DNA of 58,514 nt from assembly GCA_902797685.1 (NCBI GenBank), contig CADBTQ010000079.1, forward strand, positions 1 through 58,514, written 5' to 3'. How positions within the stretch are numbered: position 1 is the first letter of the stretch; every line of letters begins with the position of its first letter. Both the position numbers and the translations under genes were made by a program. This document shows, in pieces, positions 15,378 to 23,488 of the stretch. The notes beneath the pieces are model-generated. The model saw only the letters and a program-made list of their open reading frames with translations, was not told where the DNA came from and did no database searches. The DNA is from an uncultured Eubacteriales bacterium. GTDB taxonomy: Bacteria; Bacillota; Clostridia; Christensenellales; CAG-1252.

Positions 15378-16393
15378 TCGACTATCCGCTTCGCTCTTGC
15401 GTGTGGGAGATCACGCTATCCTGCTGCTTTCGGTGCCGCTACTGCGGCTCCAAAGGGGGCGTCGCCCGAGAGGGGGAACTGACCACCGCCGAATGCTTGG
15501 ACGTGGTAAAGCAACTCAAAGAGTTGGGTTGCCGCCGCGTATCCTTGATCGGCGGTGAAGTTTTTATGCGCCCCGACTGGGAGACGATCGTCCTATCCCT
15601 TACCGAGGCGGGGATACGCACGTGCATCATCACCAACGGTTTTGCCATGACCCCCGCTCTACTCGACAAACTCAAGCGGAACAGGGTCGAATCGGTGGCG
15701 GTATCGTTGGACGGACCCCAAAGGGTACACGACCCCTACCGCCAAGAGGGCAGTTACGAGCGCGCCCTCTTGAGCATTCGGGCGTTGACCGAGGCGGGGA
15801 TCCCCACGTCAGTCATCAGCGCGTTGCGAGCGGACAACGCTCCCCTGTTGCCCGAGTTGTACGAGACGTTGCGCCCTCTCCCCATCTTCGCTTGGCAGCT
15901 GCAAGCCTGCTCCCCTATGGGCAACGCCCGCGACAACGCGTTGGACGTGGCGTTTGACGTGGACGAAGTGATACGGTTTGTCTTATCTACCGCGCCGACC
16001 GCTCCCTTTGTCGTAGGCATCGCCGACAATATCGGCTACTACACCGAGGGCGAAACGCAAGGACTGTTGCGGGGCGGCAGAGGCGCGTTCTTTACGGGGT
16101 GCGGCGCGGGATTGACTTCCATCGGCATCGACTCGGTGGGCAACGTCCGCGGGTGCGAATCCATGTACGACCCCGCCTTTATCGAGGGCAATCTGCGCGA
16201 AAAAACGCTCAAAGAGATATGGCAAGACCCCCACGCTTTCGGGTACAATCGGGAATTTACTCCCGATCTTTTGGACGGCAAATGCGCCGACTGTCCACAC
16301 GGCAACGTGTGTGCGGGCGGGTGTCGGTCGTACAACTATTTTACCAATCCCGACCACCATTTGTACCGCTCGCCGGCGTGCGCAAGGCGCTAA
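15374..16393 (+). CDS. Radical SAM/SPASM peptide maturase
   Basis: A 339-aa radical SAM enzyme. C17-x3-C21-x2-C24 (CCFRCRYC) binds the SAM cluster and GGEVFMRPDW is the GGE motif. The C-terminal SPASM domain has GCGAGLTSIGIDSVGNVRGC and CADCPHGNVCAGGC for auxiliary clusters. Such enzymes typically form C-C or thioether crosslinks or epimerise residues in ribosomal peptides. The start overlaps the VYAGP peptide by 4 nt, making that peptide its likely substrate. No recognisable PqqD-like domain is fused at the N-terminus. No exporter or protease is adjacent. Confidence 0.85.
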   Translation: MIDYPLRSCVWEITLSCCFRCRYCGSKGGVAREGELTTAECLDVVKQLKELGCRRVSLIGGEVFMRPDWETIVLSLTEAGIRTCIITNGFAMTPALLDKLKRNRVESVAVSLDGPQRVHDPYRQEGSYERALLSIRALTEAGIPTSVISALRADNAPLLPELYETLRPLPIFAWQLQACSPMGNARDNALDVAFDVDEVIRFVLSTAPTAPFVVGIADNIGYYTEGETQGLLRGGRGAFFTGCGAGLTSIGIDSVGNVRGCESMYDPAFIEGNLREKTLKEIWQDPHAFGYNREFTPDLLDGKCADCPHGNVCAGGCRSYNYFTNPDHHLYRSPACARR

Positions 16394-16905
16394 TGATGTT
16401 GCGCCAAAGGCACAATGATGTTTGCGCTCAGCGCAAATGATGCGCCGCCTGAAAGCGGCATGATGCGTGCTACCGCACGTGAACGGTGCTATGCACGGCA
16501 AGCCGTGATGATATGCGGTCCAGAGGGACCGATGATATACACGATTTGCAATCGTGATGACATGCACCGCCAAGCGGTGATATCGGAAGGCGCCGCTTGC
16601 GCCTTTTAGATGGTGTAGTATACAAAACACAATAGGTTGCCCCGAAATTTCTCGCGTGGGCTAAGCTATCGAGAGATATATCATATCACGACGTGATATA
16701 TCATATTGACGCAAAAAGGATGCGCCGATTTCACCCGCCGCAGGCGGATCTATTCGGTTTCCACAACGTTGCCCGCATCGTCTTGGATGCGGGCAACATA
16801 TCACTTGCGAGTAAGGCGAGCAAATATCACTCTGCCGTCAGGCAGAATATCACACGCCTTTGGCGTATATCACCGCGCTTAGCGCTTGCGCGAAGCGCTA
16901 CATTT
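16394..16905. repeat. Hairpin array A5 with scaffold copy
   Basis: Left part (to about 16580): words of the type aatgatg, then gatgatat, separate stems such as ttgcgc-tca-gcgcaa, gccgc-ctgaaa-gcggc, gcggtcc-aga-gggaccg and acgat-ttgc-aatcgt. Positions 16526-16647 repeat 1-121. The right part (about 16675-16905) carries inverted words (atatcac) between cttgc-gagtaag-gcgag, ctgcc-gtca-ggcag, acgcc-tttg-gcgt and agcgctt-gcgcg-aagcgct. About 570 bp without a gene between two plus-strand genes. Confidence 0.8.
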
Positions 16906-16909
16906 CCCT

Positions 16910-16938
16910 TTGACTTTTTGCCTCAGGCGGGCTATACT
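16910..16938 (+). promoter_or_regulatory. Promoter of the membrane-protein/TPR operon
   Basis: TTGACT (16910-16915), 17 bp, TATACT (16933-16938). Confidence 0.75.
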
Positions 16939-16969
16939 ATGGATAGACTAATCATCAAGGAGAGTTTTT

Positions 16970-17563
16970 ATGGCTAACAAATCTAAAAAAAACGCCGACC
17001 CCACCACCGTGGAGAGCGCAAGCCAAACCGCCAAACACAACCCCTTCGGCAACACCGGTATCCGCCTGTACGGCACCCTGTTGGCGTTTGTGGGACTGCT
17101 TCTTTGCATCGTCCGCAACGCTTGGACGGGGCTGACCGTGGTCGTGTTGGGCATCGCTTTGGTGTTGGGCGGATTTTTCGTCGCAAGCACCAATATCCGC
17201 AACATGATCTCGACCAAAACCTCGGGACAACTGCTACTATATACCTTTTTGGGCTTCGTCGCCATCGCGTTGGGCATCCTTATGCTCATCTACCGCGGGC
17301 AGATCAGCAGTTGGTTCGTCATCATTTTGGGCTCGTTGATCGGCGCGTTCGCTTTGGCGCTGTTGATCAAGTTCCTCGTTCACAAACGCAGCAAACGTAT
17401 GTTCGTGTTTGACATCGTGATGTCCTCTTTGGCGATCGTGGCGGGCGTGTTGATCGCTTTGCTGTACGTGCCCGAAGTGGCTTCCGCTTGGGACGGCAAC
17501 CTCTACTACGTCTTTGGCGCGTACGCTTGCGCCGTGGGTGCGGTGGATATGATCATGTATTGA
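16970..17563 (+). CDS. Integral membrane protein, 197 aa, unknown
   Basis: After a polar N-terminus (about 1-28) there are six probable membrane helices (about 32-52, 56-78, 88-105, 110-132, 145-163, 170-190). The paired short-loop layout recalls HdeD/DUF308-type proteins but I cannot assign it firmly. AAGGAG lies seven bases before the ATG. Its stop is followed one base later by the TPR gene, so the two are co-translated. Confidence 0.7.
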   Translation: MANKSKKNADPTTVESASQTAKHNPFGNTGIRLYGTLLAFVGLLLCIVRNAWTGLTVVVLGIALVLGGFFVASTNIRNMISTKTSGQLLLYTFLGFVAIALGILMLIYRGQISSWFVIILGSLIGAFALALLIKFLVHKRSKRMFVFDIVMSSLAIVAGVLIALLYVPEVASAWDGNLYYVFGAYACAVGAVDMIMY

Positions 17564-17564
17564 T

Positions 17565-18323
17565 ATGGGTATCCCCATCGAGCGGATCATACAAAAATTA
17601 GAGTTTCATTTTGGGCAGGAGGATCTTCCTTCTGCCCGCTCTTTGCTCTCCTATTGGCGAGCCGAAGCGCAAGCCACCGGGGACGAGCGGGGATTGTTGG
17701 AGATGCTCAACGAGCAGCTGGGTCTGTATCGCCGTCTCGACGACAAGGACGCGTCCCAAGAGGTGATCGACACCCTATTGCCCCTACTCAAAGAGGGCGG
17801 TTGGGGAGAGACCCTGTCGGGGGCGACCATGTATCTCAATATCGCCACCAATTACTGCCATTTCGGCTCCCCCCAAAAGGCGCAACCCTTGTACCCCTTG
17901 GTCCAAGCGACGTTCGACCGTCTGCTCCCCCCTTACGACTATCACCGCGCGGGGTTGGACAACAACCGAGCCGCCAGTATGTGCGCCGTGGGCGACTACA
18001 AAACCGCCGCCGAGTTGTACACGAGGGCGCTTGACTGCCTGTTGCACTTGGGGACGTACACCCCCGAAGTGGCGGTGACGTTGGTCAACCGTGCGACCGC
18101 TTTGTACCAAGCCGACCCCTTGGACCCCCAAGTGGACGAGGATATGGAGAGGGCGTACGCCATCCTGACGGGGGATATCCCCCAAGACAGCGACTACGTG
18201 TTCGTGCTGGGCAAGTTGATCCCCATCTTCGACCATTTGGGCTACTTTGCCTATACCGCTGACCTCAAAGCGCGCAAAGAGCGCACGATGGAAAAACTGC
18301 GCAAAAACGTAGTGGGTACGTAA
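17565..18323 (+). CDS. TPR repeat protein
   Basis: A 252-aa, all-helical cytoplasmic protein. Tetratricopeptide-like units can be read from about 60 to 200: helix pairs with the small-residue/Tyr pattern, for example LDNNRAASMCAVGDYKTAAELYTRALDCL and VNRATALYQADPLDP. Such repeats bind other proteins. It overlaps nothing and starts one base after the membrane protein, suggesting the two work together. No catalytic domain is visible. Confidence 0.7.
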   Translation: MGIPIERIIQKLEFHFGQEDLPSARSLLSYWRAEAQATGDERGLLEMLNEQLGLYRRLDDKDASQEVIDTLLPLLKEGGWGETLSGATMYLNIATNYCHFGSPQKAQPLYPLVQATFDRLLPPYDYHRAGLDNNRAASMCAVGDYKTAAELYTRALDCLLHLGTYTPEVAVTLVNRATALYQADPLDPQVDEDMERAYAILTGDIPQDSDYVFVLGKLIPIFDHLGYFAYTADLKARKERTMEKLRKNVVGT

Positions 18324-18393
18324 GCAGCCCTTACTATCGAATTATGCAAGCAATGCAAAATAACGTCTTTGCTCTCCTAACGCTTCCAAAAAA

Positions 18394-20139
18394 CTATTCT
18401 TTTTTTGTTGCGAGTAAGGTTCGATAAAAGAGATTGCCGGATAGCATTTCCTCATGGTTGCCTTCCGCGATTATCCTGCCGCCATCCATCACGAGTACCC
18501 TGTCACTGTAAGATAGCGCCGATGGTCTATGTGCGATTTGTAATACAATCATATGTTCGGACAACGACCGAATGAGTTTGAAAATCTCGCTCTCGGTTAA
18601 GATGTCTAAGTGCGAAGAAAACTCATCTAAAATCAACAAATCCGGTTCTTTCATTATTTCTCGAATGATACAAAACCGTTGTTTTTGTCCTCCGGATATA
18701 GTCGTGGCGTCCGTCCCAAGCATGCTATCAATGCCATCGGGAAGTTCGCTTACAAGATTAGTCAAGCCAAATCGGTCGATATAATCCATCATCTTGTCTT
18801 GATTCGCAGCGGTTTTTTCCACGTAATAAAGAAGGTTTTCTTTGATAGTACGGTCAAACAAAAAACCATTTTGTCCTACATATCCTATCTTTCGTCTAAA
18901 TGCCACCAGTCGTTGCCGAGTTGCCGCTTTTTCATTCACCAAAATCCTACCGGAACACGGAACGTAATACCCCATTAATAAATTAACCAAAGTGCTTTTG
19001 CCACAGCCGCTATACCCGGTTATCGCCGTTATTTGACCTACTTGAAGACACAAGTCAAGTTCTTTGATCACGGGAAGAGGTTGTTGATATGAAAACGATA
19101 CTTTCTCCATGGCTATCGTCCGAATTTTCGGCAAAAAGGAAGAATCATCTTCGATGGGCTCTGTGGGAATATTCATAATTTCGACGAGTCGTTCACAACA
19201 TGTTTTGCCATAGCGATAAAGTGGGATGATGTTTTCTGCGGCAGCGGTGTTAATGTTTAATAACCCGTAAATACTCATCATCATCGCAAAGCCACCCACC
19301 GCAAGTTTATTGTTTGCAATAAGAACAGCGCTTAGGGTGATAATGCTTAAATACCCAATCTGTCGGCAAATAATCCCCGTTGACCGTTGCGCATAGCTCC
19401 ACATATTTTTTTTGAGCAGTAGTCTTAATCCATCGCCCACGAGGCAACCCGTCCGTAGTTGCTCGGATTTATAGGAGTTGGCGTTTTTTACAATCTTCAC
19501 ACCCGCAATTACATTGGTCAAATCGCTTCTCAATCTCGCATACGCCTCGTTCCAGTTGTGAAAAACGGCGGTCAAAGGCAGTTTCATGGAAATGATGTAA
19601 TCTAACACAATAAAACTCATTGCCGCCAACATGACAATATAGCTTGCGGTTGCCATTAAAGCAAGCAATCCAACACAGATAAGCAAGCTGATAATGCCGT
19701 CGATCCAATAATAGTCAATTACGCCATCTATACTCATCGGCTCATCTAAGATTCGAGAAACGAAGTATGAGGGAGAATGGGCTTCAAATGTGTCTATATT
19801 TGTCTGCGCTATGTGGTTGAGCATAAAGGAAACAATCAATCTGATCACACGATTGCGCTCCCTATACAACAGGTATGTCTTTAAAAACCCCAACGCAATA
19901 CGGACAGCAAAGAGAACTAAAACAACGGCTATCCAATAATAGCGTCCTGCTAAAATGCCACGGGAAGCACAATCAATTATATCAGACAAAATAAGCGGCT
20001 CTATTATTGTCAGTACCGCAATCGCAACGCATAGCGACGCAAATAGTACATCTCCCCAAAAACGGCGAGGAATCAATGCACGAATTTGCTTAACGGCGTT
20101 GGTTGACGTTCCCTCATTTTTCTTCGATAATAATGTCAT
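18394..20139 (-). CDS. ABC exporter of RiPP system 2
   Basis: A 581-aa fused permease and ATPase. The N-terminal half has about six membrane helices (about 35-320). The ATPase has Walker A GYSGCGKST near residue 383, signature TISGGQKQRF and Walker B LLILDEFSSHLD. There is no N-terminal C39 peptidase domain, so leader removal would need another protease. It is the last gene of the operon and overlaps the PqqD-like gene by 26 nt. AT-rich, in contrast to the GC-rich genes on both sides. It probably secretes the modified peptide or gives self-protection. Confidence 0.85.
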   Translation of the reverse strand: MTLLSKKNEGTSTNAVKQIRALIPRRFWGDVLFASLCVAIAVLTIIEPLILSDIIDCASRGILAGRYYWIAVVLVLFAVRIALGFLKTYLLYRERNRVIRLIVSFMLNHIAQTNIDTFEAHSPSYFVSRILDEPMSIDGVIDYYWIDGIISLLICVGLLALMATASYIVMLAAMSFIVLDYIISMKLPLTAVFHNWNEAYARLRSDLTNVIAGVKIVKNANSYKSEQLRTGCLVGDGLRLLLKKNMWSYAQRSTGIICRQIGYLSIITLSAVLIANNKLAVGGFAMMMSIYGLLNINTAAAENIIPLYRYGKTCCERLVEIMNIPTEPIEDDSSFLPKIRTIAMEKVSFSYQQPLPVIKELDLCLQVGQITAITGYSGCGKSTLVNLLMGYYVPCSGRILVNEKAATRQRLVAFRRKIGYVGQNGFLFDRTIKENLLYYVEKTAANQDKMMDYIDRFGLTNLVSELPDGIDSMLGTDATTISGGQKQRFCIIREIMKEPDLLILDEFSSHLDILTESEIFKLIRSLSEHMIVLQIAHRPSALSYSDRVLVMDGGRIIAEGNHEEMLSGNLFYRTLLATKKE

Positions 20140-20380
20140 GTTTGATCAATTCATCTATAAAGTTTTTTACATCATCTATAATGATTTCGGGAGTAACGTT
20201 GGTTTCCCGCGCTAAGACTTCCGTGAGCCGCTCCACAGAATCATATTTAATAACATTTTGAACAATCCACTGCCCGGTAGAGTTCAATAATATGATATGC
20301 GGTTTCTTTTCATTGCGGCGAGAAAGCACAATCTCTCCCTGCACATTGTTTACTATAATATTCGTGTTATATTTGAACAT
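20114..20380 (-). CDS. PqqD-like RiPP recognition protein
   Basis: An 88-aa protein with the layout of a PqqD-type RiPP recognition element: an N-terminal three-stranded sheet (VNNVQGEIVLSRRNEKKPHIILLNSTGQWIV) followed by helices ending ELIKHDIIIEEK. Such domains bind the precursor leader and bring it to the maturase. It lies 3 bp after the SPASM gene and overlaps the exporter. Identification is from fold-like sequence pattern and context. Confidence 0.75.
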   Translation of the reverse strand: MFKYNTNIIVNNVQGEIVLSRRNEKKPHIILLNSTGQWIVQNVIKYDSVERLTEVLARETNVTPEIIIDDVKNFIDELIKHDIIIEEK

Positions 20381-20383
20381 TTG

Positions 20384-21412
20384 TTATTCACCTAAAAGCG
20401 TTCGTAGGGTGTTATGAAACACACACTCTGGTATTGGCTTTTCGTTATAGCCATAATATTCCATAATCAACGTTGGCGCGCAAAGTCCACAGTGTGTATA
20501 ATTTTCACATTTACTACACGCTGTTTTAACTTCAATATATCGTAACCTTTGCTCATATAGTTTTGCCCATGCCACATCGAAATCACTTGTGAGAATATTG
20601 TAGCGTTCACCAGGAATGCTGTCACAAAGAAAACAATTGCCGTAGGGATCAACTGATAAATTGGTCAGTCCTGCATTGCAACTAGTAAATCCAACAACTC
20701 TATCATATTTGTTCAATAATTCTTTTTGAAACAATACTTTTCGTTCCGCTTCCGGTTGGACGTTGATTAGTTCACTCGGTGACAATTGTAAAGTCTGCGG
20801 AGATTTGTCACCATTAGTATAGGCGCGCATTCGGTAATACTGAGCAAACCCACAACCTTCTTGTTTTGCAAGGGAATATGCTCCGCGTAATTCATGAGCA
20901 TTATATTTGTTAGAAATAAACGTGATGGTTACATTGACGTCCTTCTTTCTTAACATCTTAATAGCCTTTAATACCGCACTAAAAGCAACTGCATTCCTGC
21001 AAAAGGTATCATATGTTTCCTGGGACATCCCATATAGCGTAATGTTTATTTTTTCAGGTTTTTTCTGACTAAACACTTTTATGATGTTTGGTCCAATTAG
21101 ACTACCATTGCTCATGATCGTAATCTTGTAACCCAAATCATAGGCGTAAAGATATAACTCAGTAAAATATGGACAACAAAAAACTTCTCCACCGGTAAAA
21201 GCAAGAAACATGCAACCTTTCTCTCTCAACAAAGATAAAACGTATTTCCATTCATTTAAAGAAAGGCCGGGTATTTTTTGCCCTTTTAATGGTGTTTCAT
21301 AACAGTGTAAGCATAAAAAATTACATCTGTACGTTAACTGTATGACAGCACGTATTGGTATATGCTTGGATTTTATGTAGGAACTAAAACTTTCTTTAAG
21401 ACTATTGCTCAT
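20384..21412 (-). CDS. Radical SAM/SPASM maturase of RiPP system 2
   Basis: A 342-aa radical SAM enzyme with C30-x3-C34-x2-C37 (CNFLCLHC) and GGEVFCCPYF. The C-terminal SPASM region has SCNAGLTNLSVDPYGNCFLC and CSKCENYTHCGLCAP, then C near PECVFH. It would crosslink or otherwise modify the 34-aa peptide encoded just upstream. There is no strong ribosome binding site before the ATG, so translation may depend on the preceding short gene. AT-rich. Confidence 0.85.
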   Translation of the reverse strand: MSNSLKESFSSYIKSKHIPIRAVIQLTYRCNFLCLHCYETPLKGQKIPGLSLNEWKYVLSLLREKGCMFLAFTGGEVFCCPYFTELYLYAYDLGYKITIMSNGSLIGPNIIKVFSQKKPEKINITLYGMSQETYDTFCRNAVAFSAVLKAIKMLRKKDVNVTITFISNKYNAHELRGAYSLAKQEGCGFAQYYRMRAYTNGDKSPQTLQLSPSELINVQPEAERKVLFQKELLNKYDRVVGFTSCNAGLTNLSVDPYGNCFLCDSIPGERYNILTSDFDVAWAKLYEQRLRYIEVKTACSKCENYTHCGLCAPTLIMEYYGYNEKPIPECVFHNTLRTLLGE

Positions 21413-21441
21413 TTGGAACTTGATAGTATGAAGGCGTTAAT

Positions 21442-21546
21442 TTAGCCTGTTACGTTGTATGGATTAGAATCGCTAGTTGTACAGGCGCACATCAAATCAA
21501 TACTATCCACATCTATTTCTTCCATTATAGGAACTTCATAATTCAC
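21442..21546 (-). CDS. Candidate RiPP precursor peptide, 34 aa
   Basis: A short ORF between the two radical SAM genes. It starts at GTG, which overlaps the stop of the upstream radical SAM gene, and has GGAGG seven bases upstream, an ideal spacing. The N-terminal part is acidic and hydrophobic (VPIMEEIDVDSIDLM), like a leader; the C-terminus is CACTTSDSNPYNVTG with a C-A-C pair, several Thr/Ser, Asn and one Tyr. There is no double-Gly site. Position, size, acidic leader and polar Cys/Thr/Asn core fit a radical-SAM-modified peptide such as a thioether- or C-C-crosslinked product. It is not similar to any peptide I can name. Confidence 0.7.
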   Translation of the reverse strand: MNYEVPIMEEIDVDSIDLMCACTTSDSNPYNVTG

Positions 21547-22400
21547 GGATCTTCCTCCTTTTTCATACTATCAAGTTCTTTTGCGTGCGTTATGCATTCA
21601 GCACAAAGTGTCGAGCCTTCGCGATTAGAGACACTAGGTAAATATGAGCATATCTCATTGTGGATGATATTGTCAGTTAGCCCATTAATGCTAGTAGTAA
21701 GTATGTTGCCTAATTGATAGGGTTTATACTCATAAACAATCGGTGGACCACAACATATAAAGCACTCGCCATCATATCGAACACATAGATTGCCGGCATT
21801 GTTGCATAATTTAGATTGCTGGACCAAGGAACTAATTTCAATCCCATTAATCTTTGCGCTTCCAAAGGGCGATACTGGTCTTAGTTTAATATCAATTCTA
21901 TCTTGAAACATTTTACGCAAACGAGAAACGGTTGCAAATTGTTTATTGTTTTTATCAAAACTGACAATAACTTTGACTTGAAGACACAAAGAAAGTGCTT
22001 CTTTTATAAGAGGGATGACGGACTGATCAAGAGAGATAAAGTGCTGATGATAAGAATCGGTGCTGATTATTAATGTATCAAAGTTGTTATCGCGCAATGC
22101 CGTTAATCGCTCTGATACGTCTATATCCGAGCCCCAAAAGCCGTTTGTGCACAAGGAGAACTTAATATTATCATCATAATTGAGTTCTTGTAAACTTGAT
22201 ATCAAACTAGTAAAATGGCACATGGGCTCTCCGCCGCTGAAAACAATCCTATGAATATGGCTATACGCCGCATACTGCAACGCAAGCGAACAAATATTTG
22301 TTGGCATTATCCTAATTCCAACTTTTTTTAGCGGCGAAATAAAGCAATGAGGACACTCTGCATTGCAATCATTAGTATAGAACAGAATAATTTCTCTCAT
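21543..22400 (-). CDS. Radical SAM enzyme of RiPP system 2
   Basis: A 285-aa radical SAM protein with C12-x3-C16-x2-C19 (CNAECPHC) and FSGGEPMCH. The C-terminus contains a shorter cysteine set (YDGECFICCGPP, LCAECITHA) that could hold an auxiliary cluster. It is the first gene of the AT-rich operon, preceded by its own promoter with almost no leader and no clear ribosome binding site. Its stop overlaps the precursor start. Two distinct radical SAM enzymes in one operon imply at least two modifications. Confidence 0.82.
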   Translation of the reverse strand: MREIILFYTNDCNAECPHCFISPLKKVGIRIMPTNICSLALQYAAYSHIHRIVFSGGEPMCHFTSLISSLQELNYDDNIKFSLCTNGFWGSDIDVSERLTALRDNNFDTLIISTDSYHQHFISLDQSVIPLIKEALSLCLQVKVIVSFDKNNKQFATVSRLRKMFQDRIDIKLRPVSPFGSAKINGIEISSLVQQSKLCNNAGNLCVRYDGECFICCGPPIVYEYKPYQLGNILTTSINGLTDNIIHNEICSYLPSVSNREGSTLCAECITHAKELDSMKKEEDP

Positions 22401-22402
22401 AC

Positions 22403-22495
22403 CGATTAAATATTAGCATGTTTTTTTATTATTTGTCAAGGTTATTTTCTATTTTTGCATTTTTTGTGAATATTTGATCTGCGCATATTTAATCG
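22403..22495. promoter_or_regulatory. 11-bp inverted repeat around the RiPP promoter
   Basis: CGATTAAATAT at 22403-22413 and its exact reverse complement ATATTTAATCG at 22485-22495. The first arm overlaps the -10 box and the second lies upstream of the -35. This could be a looping operator for the RiPP operon; the regulator is not in this cluster. Confidence 0.45.
22410..22439 (-). promoter_or_regulatory. Promoter of RiPP system 2
   Basis: Minus strand: TTGACA (22439-22434), 18 bp, TAATAT (22415-22410). It ends about 10 bp before the start codon, so the transcript is nearly leaderless. Confidence 0.75.
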
Positions 22496-22600
22496 AAATG
22501 TAAAATACTAAATGCTCATTGGATAGGTAAAGTAGCATTCCGGTTTCGCCCGCTCTTTGTCTTATCAACAAGCGCGAGGTGAAACGATAATTGCTTCCGG

Positions 22601-22629
22601 TTGACTTTGCCCTTCGTGTATGTTATTAT
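22601..22629 (+). promoter_or_regulatory. Promoter of the polysaccharide exporter operon
   Basis: TTGACT (22601-22606), 17 bp, TATTAT (22624-22629). Confidence 0.65.
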
Positions 22630-22680
22630 TATCATAAAGTGTTAGGTGGAACTTTTGTACCATACTACCTAAGAGGAACT

Positions 22681-23487
22681 ATGCCCAAACAACGCAGTAA
22701 AGCCAATTTAGTTTCCGTCCGCCGCGGACTGATCACCATGTGGTCCATGGTGGTCAAAAATATCAAAAACCAATACCGTCGCTCGGTGTTGGGTATTTTG
22801 TGGACGGTGCTCAACCCCTTGCTCACCATGTTGGTGATGGCTTTCGTGTTCAGTTCCATCTTCGGCAGAGGGAAGATCAACATGGACTACCCCGTATACG
22901 TGTTGACGGGCAACATCGTGTTCAACCTGTTGCGCACCGCCACCGATCAAGCCCTGCCCTCTATGGTCAACAACTACGACCTGCTCACCAAGACCCGCGT
23001 GCCCTACGCGGTGTTCCCCGCTTCGGCGGTGGCGTCCGCTCTGGTCAACTTCGGCTTTTCGTTGGTGGCGCTCATTGTGGTGATGCTCATTCGTATCCCC
23101 AAAGGCGTTACCTTCCATTGGACGATGCCCATGCTGTTGGTGCCTTGGCTGCCCGCTATGTTGATGTTTTGTTTGGGGCTGGCGTTTTTTCTTTGCACCA
23201 TCTACGTGCGCTTTCGGGACATCAAACACCTCTACACCGTCTTTTTGACCTTGTGGATGTACATGACCCCCGTGTTTTATTCCACGTCCATCTTGTCCGA
23301 CAAGGTGCAAGCCGTTCTCAAGTTCAACCCCATGGTGCATTACCTCGGCTACTTCCGCGACGTCGTCTCGGGCACCGTCCCCTCTTGGCAGACCCACCTC
23401 ATCATCTACGGCGTGGGGCTGGGCGCTTTGGGGATAGGGTACCTCGTGTTCCGCCTCTCTCGGCGTAAGTTTATTTTGTATATCTAG
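22681..23487 (+). CDS. ABC-2 type polysaccharide exporter permease
   Basis: A 268-aa permease of the TagG/Wzm (ABC-2) family with about six membrane helices. The start region has the typical amphipathic pre-helix VKNIKNQYRRSVLGILWTVLNPL. The chosen ATG follows AGAGGAAC; an upstream in-frame start lacks a ribosome binding site. With the ATPase 1 bp downstream it would move a lipid-linked glycan such as a teichoic acid or O-antigen-like polymer across the membrane. Confidence 0.88.
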   Translation: MPKQRSKANLVSVRRGLITMWSMVVKNIKNQYRRSVLGILWTVLNPLLTMLVMAFVFSSIFGRGKINMDYPVYVLTGNIVFNLLRTATDQALPSMVNNYDLLTKTRVPYAVFPASAVASALVNFGFSLVALIVVMLIRIPKGVTFHWTMPMLLVPWLPAMLMFCLGLAFFLCTIYVRFRDIKHLYTVFLTLWMYMTPVFYSTSILSDKVQAVLKFNPMVHYLGYFRDVVSGTVPSWQTHLIIYGVGLGALGIGYLVFRLSRRKFILYI

Positions 23488-23488
23488 T

